Of a DNA stretch of 64,000 bases, positions 22,540 to 33,869 are shown one piece after another; the stretch's first letter is position 1, and each line of letters begins with the position of its first letter. Source of the stretch: Saxidomus purpurata (lineage: Eukaryota > Mollusca > Bivalvia > Venerida > Veneridae). A program made the position numbers and the translations under genes. The notes beneath the pieces are model-generated. The model saw nothing but the letters and a program-made list of their open reading frames with translations, had not been told where the DNA came from and did not search any database. The stretch spans positions 37,727,477-37,791,476 of the forward strand of contig JAFMSR010000006.1 in assembly GCA_022818135.1 (NCBI GenBank). The letters are read 5' to 3'.

Positions 22540-22680
22540 GACTTTTAGAGTGCCAGTCATCAATAAAATCAATGTTATTGTTACATTGTATAAGAAAAAA
22601 TAAATACAGTTTCTCTAGTAGTAGGAGATGTGGCATTATCATGCTGAAAAATCGAGATGTTGGCGTTGTTATGTAACAGA
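22540..22680 (-). pseudogene. Tc1/mariner transposase fragment (second Asp motif)
   Basis: Minus-strand translation gives ISIFQHDNATSPTTRE, the usual HDNA motif holding the second catalytic Asp of Tc1 transposases. After a frameshift comes NNNIDFIDDWHSKS, the stretch that normally precedes SPDLNPIE. The fragment stops there, before the third catalytic residue, which lies instead on the opposite strand next door. Confidence 0.7.
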
Positions 22681-22683
22681 GGA

Positions 22684-22821
22684 ATTACTTTTATTGATGA
22701 CTGGAGAGTTAAAGGTCCTGATCTCAACCCAATTAAGCGCGTCTGGGATATTGTCTGGGATATTCTAGACAGACGTGCTAACGTCAAGGACCTTTGTCAA
22801 ACGCTCATTCAGGAATTTTAA
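22684..22821 (+). pseudogene. Tc1/mariner transposase C-terminal fragment
   Basis: Plus-strand translation gives FIDDWRVKGPDLNPIKRVWD, followed by ILDRRANVKDLCQTLIQEF and a stop. This is the DD34E C-terminal region. The catalytic Glu of PDLNPIE is Lys here, and a 12-bp tandem duplication (GTCTGGGATATT twice) repeats VWDI, so it is inactive. It lies head-to-head with the minus-strand fragment at 22540-22680; both contain FIDDW. Confidence 0.75.
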
Positions 22822-25800
22822 GTTTTTAAGTGTTATTTTTGTTTTTAACCCCTACCTCACTTGGTCACAATTTCCCCCAATTTCTGTTAACCTTTGGCAA
22901 TCATTTTTTCACTAAACGATGCATCATGGAAAACTCTTTAAAAGCATATATAAAAATGATTGCCCCGATTTGTTTTCATCCAGCTATGTGCAGGCAAAGT
23001 TTTTTTGGTTAGTATATATTTTTAGTTTAAATACAGCTGTTTCTTTTTTAAAAAAAAGTTTTTTAAAAACAGCTGTATCAAAATATAACCGACATATAGT
23101 TCGACATTTATCATCACCCAATAAACGCAAACGCAAAATTTTACTTCTATTATGTCCGACAGACTATTACTTCATACATAAAAGAAAGCACATGACGTTT
23201 TGAATCAAAAGAGATCACCGATATCATAAGTTATTGCATCAAATGCTATCTCAATCATAAACACAGCAGACAATCCAAATTTACCTTTAGGGCTATTAAC
23301 ATGTGATCACAAACGGCGTATTGTTCAGTAGGTTTTGCAGTTTTAAATTTTAATGCATGGACAAGATAGTCGTTTTGTGATAACAATCTTTTATCTGTTT
23401 TGTTTATAACCAGATCTAGCAGTAAGTTATGAAAGAACTGCAAACAGCATAATACCTGAAATTGGGGAAAATATCTAGGCAAAAAATCACAAAAGCACCT
23501 GAAAGGAAATATCTTTTGCTAATTTAACATGTAGCTGTAGCATTGCTCCAGGACCTGCAGTTAAGTTTTGAAAATATTTTGTTTGTTTCACATGGCTTTA
23601 TAATTTTGGTGTTGTCCGGCAGCCTGACCGCTTCATGCATCCATAGTCATACCTGAGACATGACTTGGACTATTTGAATAACACTTATATTTTAAATCTT
23701 AACTGCTATGACAAAATGGAGTCTTGCATGTTAAAGTCAGATTGCTTGTAAATTGCTACAGTTTTGGCACTGAGTTCTCTGTCTCTTTCATTCCTGATGA
23801 AAACCATTCAGTTCCTATTCTCTAAAAGTAGCAAAAGTAATTGCATAATGACTGTTTACCAAAACATTTTTAATGTGCACTCAGACGTTTAAGTGTATCT
23901 TCGTTCTACGTTGGTATTTACGAATGTGCTACATTATCTAAAAAACACAAGGTATGACTCTCCTGAGAACGGAAGCACAAGTGTATCTGATACCAGATAC
24001 CTCGTGTTTTTCTTCCTCATCGGTTATTGTCAAACCTTATGAAATACAATCTTGACATGTTCTGATCAAGTTTATGCTAATGTTTAAAACTGCATTACAT
24101 TAAAACTGAATAATATCAGTTTTCATGATACATGTAATCAACATGACGTTTGTAAACTCTAGAAAAAGTAGTTACACTTGGTAAATCAAAAATATAACAT
24201 ATAAAAAATAGAAAAAAGAAATGAAAACAATTTTTAGTTTGAGTTTAAACATACACTAGGCAACAGTTACATTTCACTAGTCCTCAATAACTCATAAGAT
24301 ATATTTTTCTCTTGTAAGATTTCACCCGTTTGTCTATCCATTCGAACGCTTAAGGCTTTATTTCTAGAACTATCATAAAGATGTTTTTGCTAAATTATGT
24401 ATTCTCAGTATGATTTTGGGGATACTATTTTTAACTCTTGTTCAGATTTTACGAGCGAATGCATGTAAATAAGACCGTTTAACTGACCGAATGCATCAGA
24501 GTATTGGCCCCGCCCTGTGGGTCATAATTTTACATCGAATTATATGGGAAAGGTTTTGAAAATCTTGTACTCCTTAATTGCAAGACCCAGAGTTTAGATA
24601 TTTTGTATGGAGCATTTTCTAGCGGTCCTCTCCTACGCCTATTCTATTTATGCCCCTTTGGTCAAAATTGACCCAACCTTTTTGATCTTCTTTCTTGTTT
24701 TCAAAGTCAAAGTCAATTTCCTTCATTCAGAACAGTCATATACATGTATTTTCCTTTTTACTATACCGTCAGGCATATCAATGAACAAAGTAACAGCTGG
24801 CCTCAAATATGCAATGTCCGTTCTTATTTAATCGGCAACACTTTTAATAATGCTGTTATAACGTAATTTAGAGGAATTAGTATATATTGGTCTTTGTCAA
24901 CATTTATACAGTATGTTCAACATTGATTTTGTACACGGCTATCTTATTTTGAATTAGTCACGAAAGCAATATTATCCGACTGACCCCATATTAATGTATT
25001 TTCCTAACATCGATTGTCTTTATAATCCCCACTAGGTCATTTGGCTTAAAACAATGACAGATGGTCAAACTAGATAAAACTGCAGTAAGCTATGTTGGTG
25101 AACCAGTTTTCTTAAAATTTAAACAGAATATTTGCCATTATAAAACCTAGATTTGGCTACGCAGCTCAATCGATTAAAGTATCAACCAACATGCGTAATG
25201 AATTATACTCTTACTATAAGTGTGTTTGCGATCTCAGGTTCAAATCGGTTGAAGGAATGAGACCGCTCTCATTTAGGAATGACAAAAATATTCCTGATGA
25301 CGTTGATGACATTACGATTGGCCTATGTATGGACACCAAACGTTTAATATAATTTGTTTTAGTAACAAGATTATGGAACAATATTGGTTTTTGATAGCAA
25401 GTCCCTTAAATTGCCAGTAATTTCTTAATCGAAAATGCTTATCCAATATGTTATAAATTAACAAACATAATAAATATCTTTAAAGAAATAACACCTTAAA
25501 TTAATAGAAAAGAAAATGCACTCCTTTTCTTGCATTATAATTTCTGTAAGATTAAAATATGAACACTATTTCTTAAGTTTATCAAATTAAATTTGTTAAT
25601 AATGTATTTAAAGAGTTGATAGTGAGAGGCATTCGAAAATGGAAAAAAAGAGCTATGTGACCCAGGCCCCGATTTCACGAAGATACTTCATTAATTACTC
25701 AGTAAAATGCTCAACTTATTTCAACACTTCCCAGTCCCTTGCATGATTATTCGTTTAAAAAAATCAAGTTCATCAGAATAGTATATTCCTATTTATTACA

Positions 25801-27095
25801 TTTAATATATACACTTGTCAGAATTTGTGCAGGAAATGTTGTTTTATAGGAAGTAATGTATTTTAGTACATTCTTAAAATCCTTGATTTGTACTCAAATG
25901 AATTTTTCGCTCTACCTGACTTGCATTTAGTATTATATAACATTTTATTTATTTCAACATGTTAATATCATTAAAGAATAGACTATCATTAAAAATGACA
26001 ATAAAAAGTATCCTTATTTTGAGTGATAATTAGACTTTAAAATAGCTTACTCAGCTGTTGATTATGTATAATATTTAAATATGTTTCAATCAACTTGTTT
26101 TGAAGTTTGATAGTTTCCACAATGGAGATCGACTGATTGAGTCACTTAGTCCATGTAGATACTTGATCAAGAATGGAATATTGAACATAATGTTGTCCCA
26201 CTTCTTCTTGAACATACATGGATTCGCCACCGCGACAATTGTGATAATACAATGTACTTTTTCAGCATCAAAGACCCGCTATAAATACAAATGTATTAGA
26301 GCCAACAAGAAGGTCACCAGTTTGCTCACTTAAGCTAGATACTTGGATTCCTTTCAAGTGACATATATTTTTCATCAAACAGTCACCATTTTCAGCAAGT
26401 ATCTTCAAAGCATTGTCGGAGTGAATGCAACATATTCATATATTCATGTTATTTATTACCGGTATCATAAATGACGGCCGATGAATAGAATATTTTTACC
26501 TTAACAATGAAACTAAACTTATTCAGTTTCAGAACACTCATATTTGTTTCAAAGTTATGCAATATGATATCGCCTTTATACTATTGACTAAAACTATGTT
26601 TATCAACATATTAAAATTAAATTGCATGTTAATAGGCCATGAAATGCAAACCAATACCAAAGATAACACAAAAAGAGATAATGTGTTTTTCTCTTATTTC
26701 CATTGTGGTGATGTAGTACTTGTCCTATCAAATTTATATTTGAATTTAAATGCATGTACTTGAAACCAGAGCATTAAGGAAGTTAAGAAAAGAACTGCGT
26801 ATCATCCTATTTACGAATCAAAACAAAAAGTCGAGCAAGTTAAAAAAATGCATAAAATCCCCTTAAAACTTCTGTATTGGACACATTGTCATCGATATAG
26901 AGTATTTGTTTACACTTTTAAGTAAAAAAGTATAAGTATTTTATACTTGATCACCAGAGTATCACCAATCAACAATATCTATAACATGCGTTATAAAATT
27001 AAAGAGAACAAACATGTTGAAATAAGCAAATAGTTAATACAATTTTGAATTAAAACTGCGGAAGACAGTATTTTTACAATACCAATACAATGTAC
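22822..27095. other. No gene seen; small structured or tRNA-like relics
   Basis: Long AT-rich stretch. At 23031-23078 there is a 48-nt palindrome, ATACAGCTGTTTCTTTTTTA and its near complement. At 25145-25260 there is a degenerate tRNA-like segment with GGCTACGCAGCTCAATCGAT and a weak B-box, AGGTTCAAATC. At 25668 CAGGCCCCGATTTCACGAAG looks like a DNA-transposon end, but no partner end was found. No coding region can be supported. Confidence 0.4.
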
Positions 27096-27420
27096 ATCAA
27101 GAGGGCCATGATAGCCTTTTATCACACTCACCCGAGTATTATCGCAGTTCAAAACAAGAATTTCAAAGCAGGTCAAAAGGTCATAATCAAGGTCAGTCAT
27201 AGGAATTTCGGAAATAAGTTTGCAAACTTGCATAAATAGTCCAATTTGCATTTCTTTAATTTGAAAGACAAAAACTACGCCAAAGGTCAAGGTCATCCAA
27301 GGCTCAAGTTGAAATATGCATTCGAAATTATACACATGGTTCATTGCTTCAGCTTTAACACAGGGAAGTAGATCAAGGTAAGCAGCCAATCTGCATGCAA
27401 AACTATCAATATAATTCATT
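27096..27420 (+). repeat. Interspersed repeat with ATCAAGAGGGCCATGAT head
   Basis: The head ATCAAGAGGGCCATGATAGCC, then CACTCACCCGAG, is a diverged form of the head at 54001. The body differs (AGGTCAAAAGGTCATAATC, AAGGTCAAGGTCATCC). The minus-strand open frame across it is not conserved with any known family and is treated as chance. Confidence 0.6.
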
Positions 27421-27439
27421 CAGGGGGTGGAACATAGCC

Positions 27440-28290
27440 CCATTTCTTCAGAGGGTTGAACGACGAACCTGTATCTGCGGAGGAAAAATGGCGGAAAGTC
27501 ATTACAAACAGTGGAAGTACGGTAACATTTCGACGTGTAAGTAGACTTTCCACATATTTTCAAATATTTGAGTACTTTCAACAGGTGAAGAAATATATAT
27601 TATTCTGTCTGCTTTTTGTTTTAGCTTCGTAGGTGCCATATTTATCCTGTTTGCCTGAACATTGTTGCAACGATCGATGTTTACAAATCAAAAGCAAAAG
27701 ATGTCCGGTATTCTTTCGTCATTTCCAGGCAAAATACAACAGCCTTTAACTTTGTTATACAAGTTATCAATGCATCTAAACCTACTGTAAATCGTTATGC
27801 CAGTTACAGTGTCTATGTGGCCTACATGACCGAAACATACAGTTCATGCACATTTTTGTCTCTGCAGAGAGGATTACGCACGTTTTGGTATCTGCAGTTG
27901 TTAATCTAAATTCTCTACACGTGCCAGTTTGACTAATATTTACGCATTATGCCCATACGCTTTTGCAAAAAACATAGCTATAATCAGATTATTAGAATAA
28001 CTTAACATATGTCATTTCTTTCATGTACAAAAACAAAATGTATTCTACGACCTCATGAATAGGTGGCTTAACTTTCTAATAACATACAGCATTTACATGA
28101 AGACATCTGGCATAAGTATCTTTTAAAATATACGTTTAATTTGTTCAGATATCAATAATATTCAGAGTATGTTGGCATCTAAACAAAAAGTATCGTGACA
28201 ACATAATAACTATCTGTTTTTGTTTATTTTATGTGCCATGAAAAAGTCGTAATACTAAAAATAGTGTGCCACCTGTCTTAGATTATCTCA
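27440..28290 (+). repeat. Arm A of an inverted duplication (partner 33870-34680)
   Basis: Matches the reverse complement of 33870-34680 along its length. Shared landmarks are GAAAAATGGCGGAA, AACATTTCGACGT, AGTAGACTT, CTTTTTGTTTT with GTGCCATA, GATCGATGTTTACA, TGGCACATAAAA-type tracts and GTCGTAATACTAAAAATAGT. It includes a leader-like ATGGCGGAAAG followed by CGT|GTAAGT at about 27533. Confidence 0.7.
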
Positions 28291-29125
28291 TGCAGGAACT
28301 TTAAATGTTTTGTCTGGCTCTGGTTACAAATATCATTGGTACGTATATCAACGGAGCATTAATTGAGAAGAGGAATAAGGTTTTGCATGGATTCATAAGA
28401 TAGAGAAAACATTTTTAGGAATGTATATACAAAAGATTTATTCACATTTCAAAGTACAAACCTGCATTCATAGGAAAAAGCCTTGCGTTTTTAAAAACAA
28501 GATGGCGGACGGCAAGTTCAGTAACCTATAGTATGTGTGACTTTGTTTTGTGACGTCACGAAGAGACATTGAGATAACATAAGGGCATATGATGGTCGGC
28601 TTTCGGCAAGCCGTTTAATGAATTTAAAACGAACCGAATCCTTCAAAAATTAAGAAAGGGAGGTGATATAAAATTGTTATTTGTTTTTTACGTGGTATAT
28701 GTGAATATATTACCCGCCTCGACCTAACATCACCCTCGCCTAACGCCTCGGGTAATATAAATATTATAATATATCCCCATATATCACTTCAAAAAACTAA
28801 ATTACATATAACACATGTTTATTCCCCTTCCAAGAAATTTCCAACCGATTCATTGGTCAATGATCCGTAAAAAAAATGAACGAGTAAGGCTTGTTATACA
28901 CGTTCTGATTTCTAGCGGCAATGAGGCACCATGAGAATATTTAAATTCGTGCTTACGACCAACAGATAAATTCATTAAACAAATGAATTGAATCTTTCTG
29001 TTTAAGACAAGGGTTATAAAATATCTATTAGGTTTTGGACATGGTATATGTAATATAGTATACCCGCCTCGATATAATATCGATAGAATATCAATCAGGG
29101 CGGATAATACACGCCAAAAACACAT
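28291..29125. other. No gene seen; two related AT hairpins
   Basis: ATATTACCCG...CGGGTAATAT can pair at 28706-28758. A related GTATACCCGCCTCGATATAAT segment lies near 29060. AACAAGATGGCGGACGGC at about 28497 is another leader-like sequence without an attached gene. Confidence 0.4.
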
Positions 29126-30095
29126 ATAACATGTTAAACGTATAAAGAACATGCTCAACAGAGTTGTCTCCCCTACAAATTATTGTTACAATTTACTTCC
29201 TGTATCATAAAGTATTAAACCTTGCCTTTCGCCCCATTTCTGCAAGGAAAATGCATTAAGATTACTAAGAATGAAGTAAAGATGAACAAACTCCCAGAGA
29301 AAATAGTTTCTACCTGTAAATTTTACCTTGCCTTTTCGTTTCTCTTTTTTCCGTCGGCAAGAATTTGGGATGCGTCATTAATAGATGTTACAACTTGTTA
29401 CAGTACGTAGGAAATATGTTTGATTTAATATAAATGATAACACATTAACATGACAGGACAACTCTTGTTTTCATAGATCATTTGAGTAGAGTTAACAACT
29501 ACTATAGTATTTATTTCAACTCTGTACTTCTCTATAATTACACATTAAAGACAATCGTAAATATATACATGTATATAAAAATAAACAGAGTTACCCTGAG
29601 TAAAGGGACTCAAAAAGAAAAAATAACGCCTAAAATGCAACTGAGACCTACCTTTCCACCATAAAACAATAAGACATAAGTGAATTAAGTTCTGTAAAAA
29701 AAAACAAAAATAATATCAAACAGGGAATGCCACGTACCAAAAACGCAGCCTCCCCAAAACGAGCCCCACAGTAAACCAAACGCAAGGATTGAAACGAGCA
29801 TTTATTATCAAAACATTCCCGAGAACTGACAAATTGTGTACTTACCGTGATTCAATGTGCTGCTTATTACAGGAACCACTGAAACAAATAGTTCTCAATG
29901 GATTTTAACGTCTGGTAGCTGCACTGTTTCTCTCGTTTTTTTTTTGTTTTTATTTAGAGAAGAGATACGTTTGACTGAGGGCTATCTCTTACTGGACTGG
30001 AACCTTTTTATTATCTATTTTTTTCACTTTTTATGATATAGATATGCATTACACGAAATCGGACAATAAAAACTGATCTTTTATACAATGTAATG
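29126..30095 (-). repeat. 0.9-kb tandem repeat, copy 1
   Basis: First of three direct copies; equivalent landmark TAAAGAACATGC at 29141, 30096 and 30995. This copy is about 55 bp longer because it carries extra sequence around 29695-29785, including the piece shared with 17511-17580. On the minus strand it contains a 33-nt exon-like cassette at 29846-29878 (acceptor TTTGTTTCAG, donor GTAAGTAC). Confidence 0.8.
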
Positions 30096-30994
30096 TATAA
30101 AGAACATGCCCAACAGAGTTGTCTCCCCTACAAATAATTGTTACAATTTACTTCCTGTATCATAAAGTATTTAGCCTTGCGTTTCGCTCCATTTCTGCAA
30201 GGAAAATGCATTAAGAGTACTAAAATGAAGTAAAGATGAACAAACTCTCAGAAAAAAATACCTACCTGTAAATTTTACCTTGCCTTTACGTTTCTCTTTT
30301 TTCCATCGGCAAGGATTTGGTATGCGTCATTGATAAATGTAGTTAGTAGGAAATATGTTTTATCCAATATAAATGTTAACATATTTACATGACAGGGCAA
30401 CTCTGTTGATTTTTTGTTCATAGATCATTTACTGCTATAGATCTAGTATTTATTTCAACTCTGTACTTCTCTATAATTACACATTAAGGAAAAATGTAAA
30501 TATCTACATGTACTGGTATATAAATTAAACAGGGTTACCCTGAGTGAAGAGGCCTAAAAAAGAATAACGCCTTTAATGTAACTGAGACCAACCTTTCCAC
30601 CATAAAACAATAAGAAATAAGTTAATTAAATTGTGTAAACCAAACGCAAGGATTGTAACGAGCATTTATTGTCACAACATTCCCGAGAACTGACATATTG
30701 TGTACTTACCGTGATTCAATGTGTTGCTTATTACAGGAACCACTGAAACAAATAGTTCTCAATGGATTTTAACGTCTGGTAGCTGTACTGTTTCTCTCGT
30801 TTTGTTTTGTTTTGTTCTGATTTAGAGAAGAGATACGTTTGACTGAGGGATATCTCTTACCGGATGTACCTGCCACCTTTTTATCATCTATTTGTTTTCC
30901 CTGTTTATAATAAATAGAGATATATATGTTTTGATTATATATATGCATTAGAAGATATCGGACAAAGAAAACGTAACTTATATACAATGCAACG
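30096..30994 (-). repeat. 0.9-kb tandem repeat, copy 2
   Basis: 899-bp unit nearly identical to copy 3. The exon-like cassette lies at 30710-30742 on the minus strand with both splice signals intact. A 72-codon minus-strand open frame at 30769-30987 is shared with copy 3 but has no recognisable domain. Confidence 0.82.
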
Positions 30995-31895
30995 AATAAA
31001 GAACATGCTCAATAGAGTTGTCTCTCTTACAAATAATTGTTACAATTTACTTCCTGTATCATAAAGTATTTAGCCTTGAGTTTCGCTCCATTTCTGCAAG
31101 GAGAATGCATTAAGAGTACTAAAATGAAGTAAAGATGAACAAACTCTCAGAAAAAAATACCTACCTGTAAATTTTACCTTGCCTTTTCGTTTCTCTTTTT
31201 TCCGTCGGCAAGGATTTGGGATGCGTCATTGATAAATGTTAGTAAGTAGGAAATATGTTTTATCCAATATAAATGTTAACATATTTACATGACAGGGCAA
31301 CTCTGTTGATTTTTTTGTTCATAGATCATGATCTAGTATTTATTTCAACTCTGTACTTCTTTATAATTACACATTAAGGAAAAATGTAAATATCTACATG
31401 TACTGGTATATAAATTAAACAGGGTTACCCTGAGTGAAGAGGCCTAAAAAAAGAATAACGCCTTTAATGTAACTGAGACCAACCTTTCCACTATAAAACA
31501 ATAAGAAATAAGTTAATTAAATTGTGTAAACCTAACGCAAGGAATGTAACGAGCATTCATTGTCACAACATTCCCGAGAACTGACATATTTTGTACTTAC
31601 CGTGATTCAATGTGTTGCTTATTACAGGAACCACTGAAACAAATAGTTCTCAATGGATTTTAACGTCTGGTAGCTGTACTGTTTCTCTCGTTTTGTTTTG
31701 TTTTGTTCTGATTTAGAGAAGAGATACGTTTGACTGAGGGATATCTCTTACCGGATGTACCTGCCACCTTTTTATCATCTATTTGTTTTCCCTGTTTATA
31801 ATAAATAGAGATATATATGTTTTGATTATATATATGCATTTGAAGATATCGGACAAAGAAAACGTAACTTATATACAATGTAACGAATAAAGAAC
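30995..31895 (-). repeat. 0.9-kb tandem repeat, copy 3
   Basis: 901-bp unit with the cassette at 31601-31633 (minus). A fourth, truncated copy begins at 31896 and loses similarity by about 31985. Copies 2 and 3 are much closer to each other than to copy 1, so the last duplication is recent. Confidence 0.82.
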
Positions 31896-32061
31896 ATGCT
31901 CAATAGAGTTGTCTCTCTTACAAATAATTGTTACAATTTACTTCCTGTATTAAAAAGTATTTAACCTACTGCTATAGTACATGTATTTAATTCAAATCTG
32001 TACTTCTCTATTATTACATATTTCAGTAAATATAGGAATAACTGTTTTGTAATTTTGATAT

Positions 32062-32172
32062 TTGCGACTGTATATACGGTTTTTAATGGTTGCAAATATT
32101 TTTAACGGCGACGGCGTTAGCCGGAGCTGTTAAAACTGTTTGCGACCATTAAAACCGTATATATGGTCGCAA
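32062..32172. repeat. Palindrome with GCGACT-TATATACGGTTTTAAT arms
   Basis: The outer arms TTTGCGACTGTATATACGG and GGTTTTTAATGGTTGCAAA pair with their complement at 32128-32172. The centre is CG-rich (GGCGACGGCGTTAGCC). A third, self-pairing version of the same arm, TTTGCGACTATATATACGA, is at 32251-32285. Confidence 0.7.
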
Positions 32173-32588
32173 CTGTCAATATCACTAAATAGTTAACCCT
32201 TTTCTAACGCATAATATGTGTAAATGCGATAATTTAAATGCCGTTCGAATTTTGCGACTATATATACGATTTTAATAGTCGCAAATTTAAACGACGTCAC
32301 CAATCAGAAACGACGTTACATCGGTACTGCGTTAGAATTGTAAATATCTGTATATTAAATAAACGGGGTTACCTTTAGTTAAGAGGCCTCAAAAAGAAAA
32401 AAAGAATAACGCCTTTAATGTAACTGAGATCTACCTTTCCACCATAAAACAATAAGAAATAAGTTAATTAAATTGTGTAAACCAGAAGCAAGGATGGAAA
32501 CCAACCTTTTATAATATAATTTGGTGTAAATAACAGTAGCTTTTTATTAATTAAGAAATAATAAATGTGTCCCTGTATTTTATCGTTT

Positions 32589-32690
32589 AATAAAATACAG
32601 TCAGGAATTCGGAGGCGTAGTAATTAAATCACGAGTGCATAGCGCGAGTGATTTAATTTTCGCATCCGAATGATTGACTGTATTTTATTT
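32589..32690. repeat. Palindrome with AATAAAATACAGTCA arms
   Basis: The left arm AATAAAATACAGTCAGGAAT, followed by TCGGAGGCG and AATTAAATCACGAGTGC, is complementary to the right arm ending GACTGTATTTTATT. The apex is CATAGCGC. Arms about 50 bp. Confidence 0.7.
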
Positions 32691-32692
32691 AA

Positions 32693-32863
32693 GAAATAAT
32701 CTATGGCTTGGAGTGCTTTATCGAAATTGAAGCATTCCCCGGAGGTGATGTGCCTGGCGGAATAATTCACGAGGGCGAAGCCCGAGTGAATTATCACGCA
32801 GGCACATTACCGACGGGAAATGCTTCAATTTCGATAAAGCACTCCAAGACATAGATTATTTCG
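32693..32863. repeat. Palindrome with about 80-bp arms
   Basis: GAAATAATCTATGGCTTGGA, then GTGCTTTATCGAAATTGAAG and CATTCCC, pair with the right arm ending in CATAGATTATTTC. An inner stem is GTGCCTG/CAGGCAC and then AATAATTCAC/GTGAATTAT, with apex GAGGGCGAAGCCCG. It lies 2 bp from the preceding palindrome. Confidence 0.75.
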
Positions 32864-33869
32864 ATTCTTAGAAGCCGATTTTTTGAAAACTGTGTAACTA
32901 CTACATTTGTACGAACCATTTTTCAGTTCGGCGGTAATGTGTAAAACAGCATAAATAGTAGCTGTTGGAATTCACTCCCCTATTCGGGCAACCATTCAAG
33001 ATATCATAGACAAACATAACTATATTATACAAACTTATTTTAGTTTAATCATCTAATACATAAAATATAAAAAGAAATACCTGACAGACATTATGCAGAA
33101 TACGTCAGATTCAGAACCTAACAAAGCAGCCAATCGATTTAAATGCGTACCGTTAATTTGAACTGTACAACGTTTTAACGTGGAGTAATGACGTCAGTGT
33201 GATGACGTAAACGTTTTCATTCATTGTTTTGTCTCCCGGAATCAAAACATTGTATGACTGTTAATCATGAATATCTTGGCCTTTTTTAAGGAAAACAAGG
33301 TGAGGGTATTCTAAGGCTTACTTGACGCAATCAAAAATAATATTTAGGTTCTTAAACAAATCTTTTTCACCGCGACTGAAGTATTTATACTGATATTATT
33401 TCCATTTCTATATTTTATTTTTGCGCGGGAGTAAATTAGAAAAGTCGGAAGGAGCTACTTCCATGTCCGAAACTCCGCCTACTTTTCCGAGTGCTTTAAT
33501 CATATTAATGCACTCGAATTGACTATAGAAATATACCGTAGGCGTATTAGAATAAACGATAAAATACAGAGATGCATTTATTATTTCGATTCTAACACGA
33601 AATAGTCTTTAAAAAATACAACGAACTATGTTCGACGCGTAGCAACATTTCATAGTTACTTACAAGCATGGAATGCGATTGGACGCGTGCGATATTTACC
33701 CCACGTTTTGCTCGTGGGAAACGTGATCTGTATTTTATCGTAAAATAATGTATAGCTTCTTTCCCTCTATATCTATATACGAAAAGTTGCGGATCGTGTT
33801 AGAATATAATATAGTAAATGGTTCAACAGTTAAAGCAAGTAACTATATCATTTCGCACGAGATAAACTA
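32864..33869. other. No gene seen; related CTGTATTTTATCG ends
   Basis: CGATAAAATACAGAGATGC at about 33557 and ATCTGTATTTTATCG at about 33727 form inverted ends about 185 bp apart. They are related to the arms of the palindrome at 32589, suggesting a further member or a composite element. CRE-like TGACGTCA lies at about 33188. Confidence 0.4.

Noticed and set aside
26991..27419. 142-codon minus-strand protein
   Set aside because: It lies within an interspersed non-coding repeat and shows no conserved domain or splice context.
30769..31878. A 72-codon protein duplicated in two repeats
   Set aside because: It is nearly identical only because the whole 0.9-kb unit is duplicated. It is Lys/Asn/Tyr-rich without a domain, and the equivalent region of copy 1 is not open in the same way.
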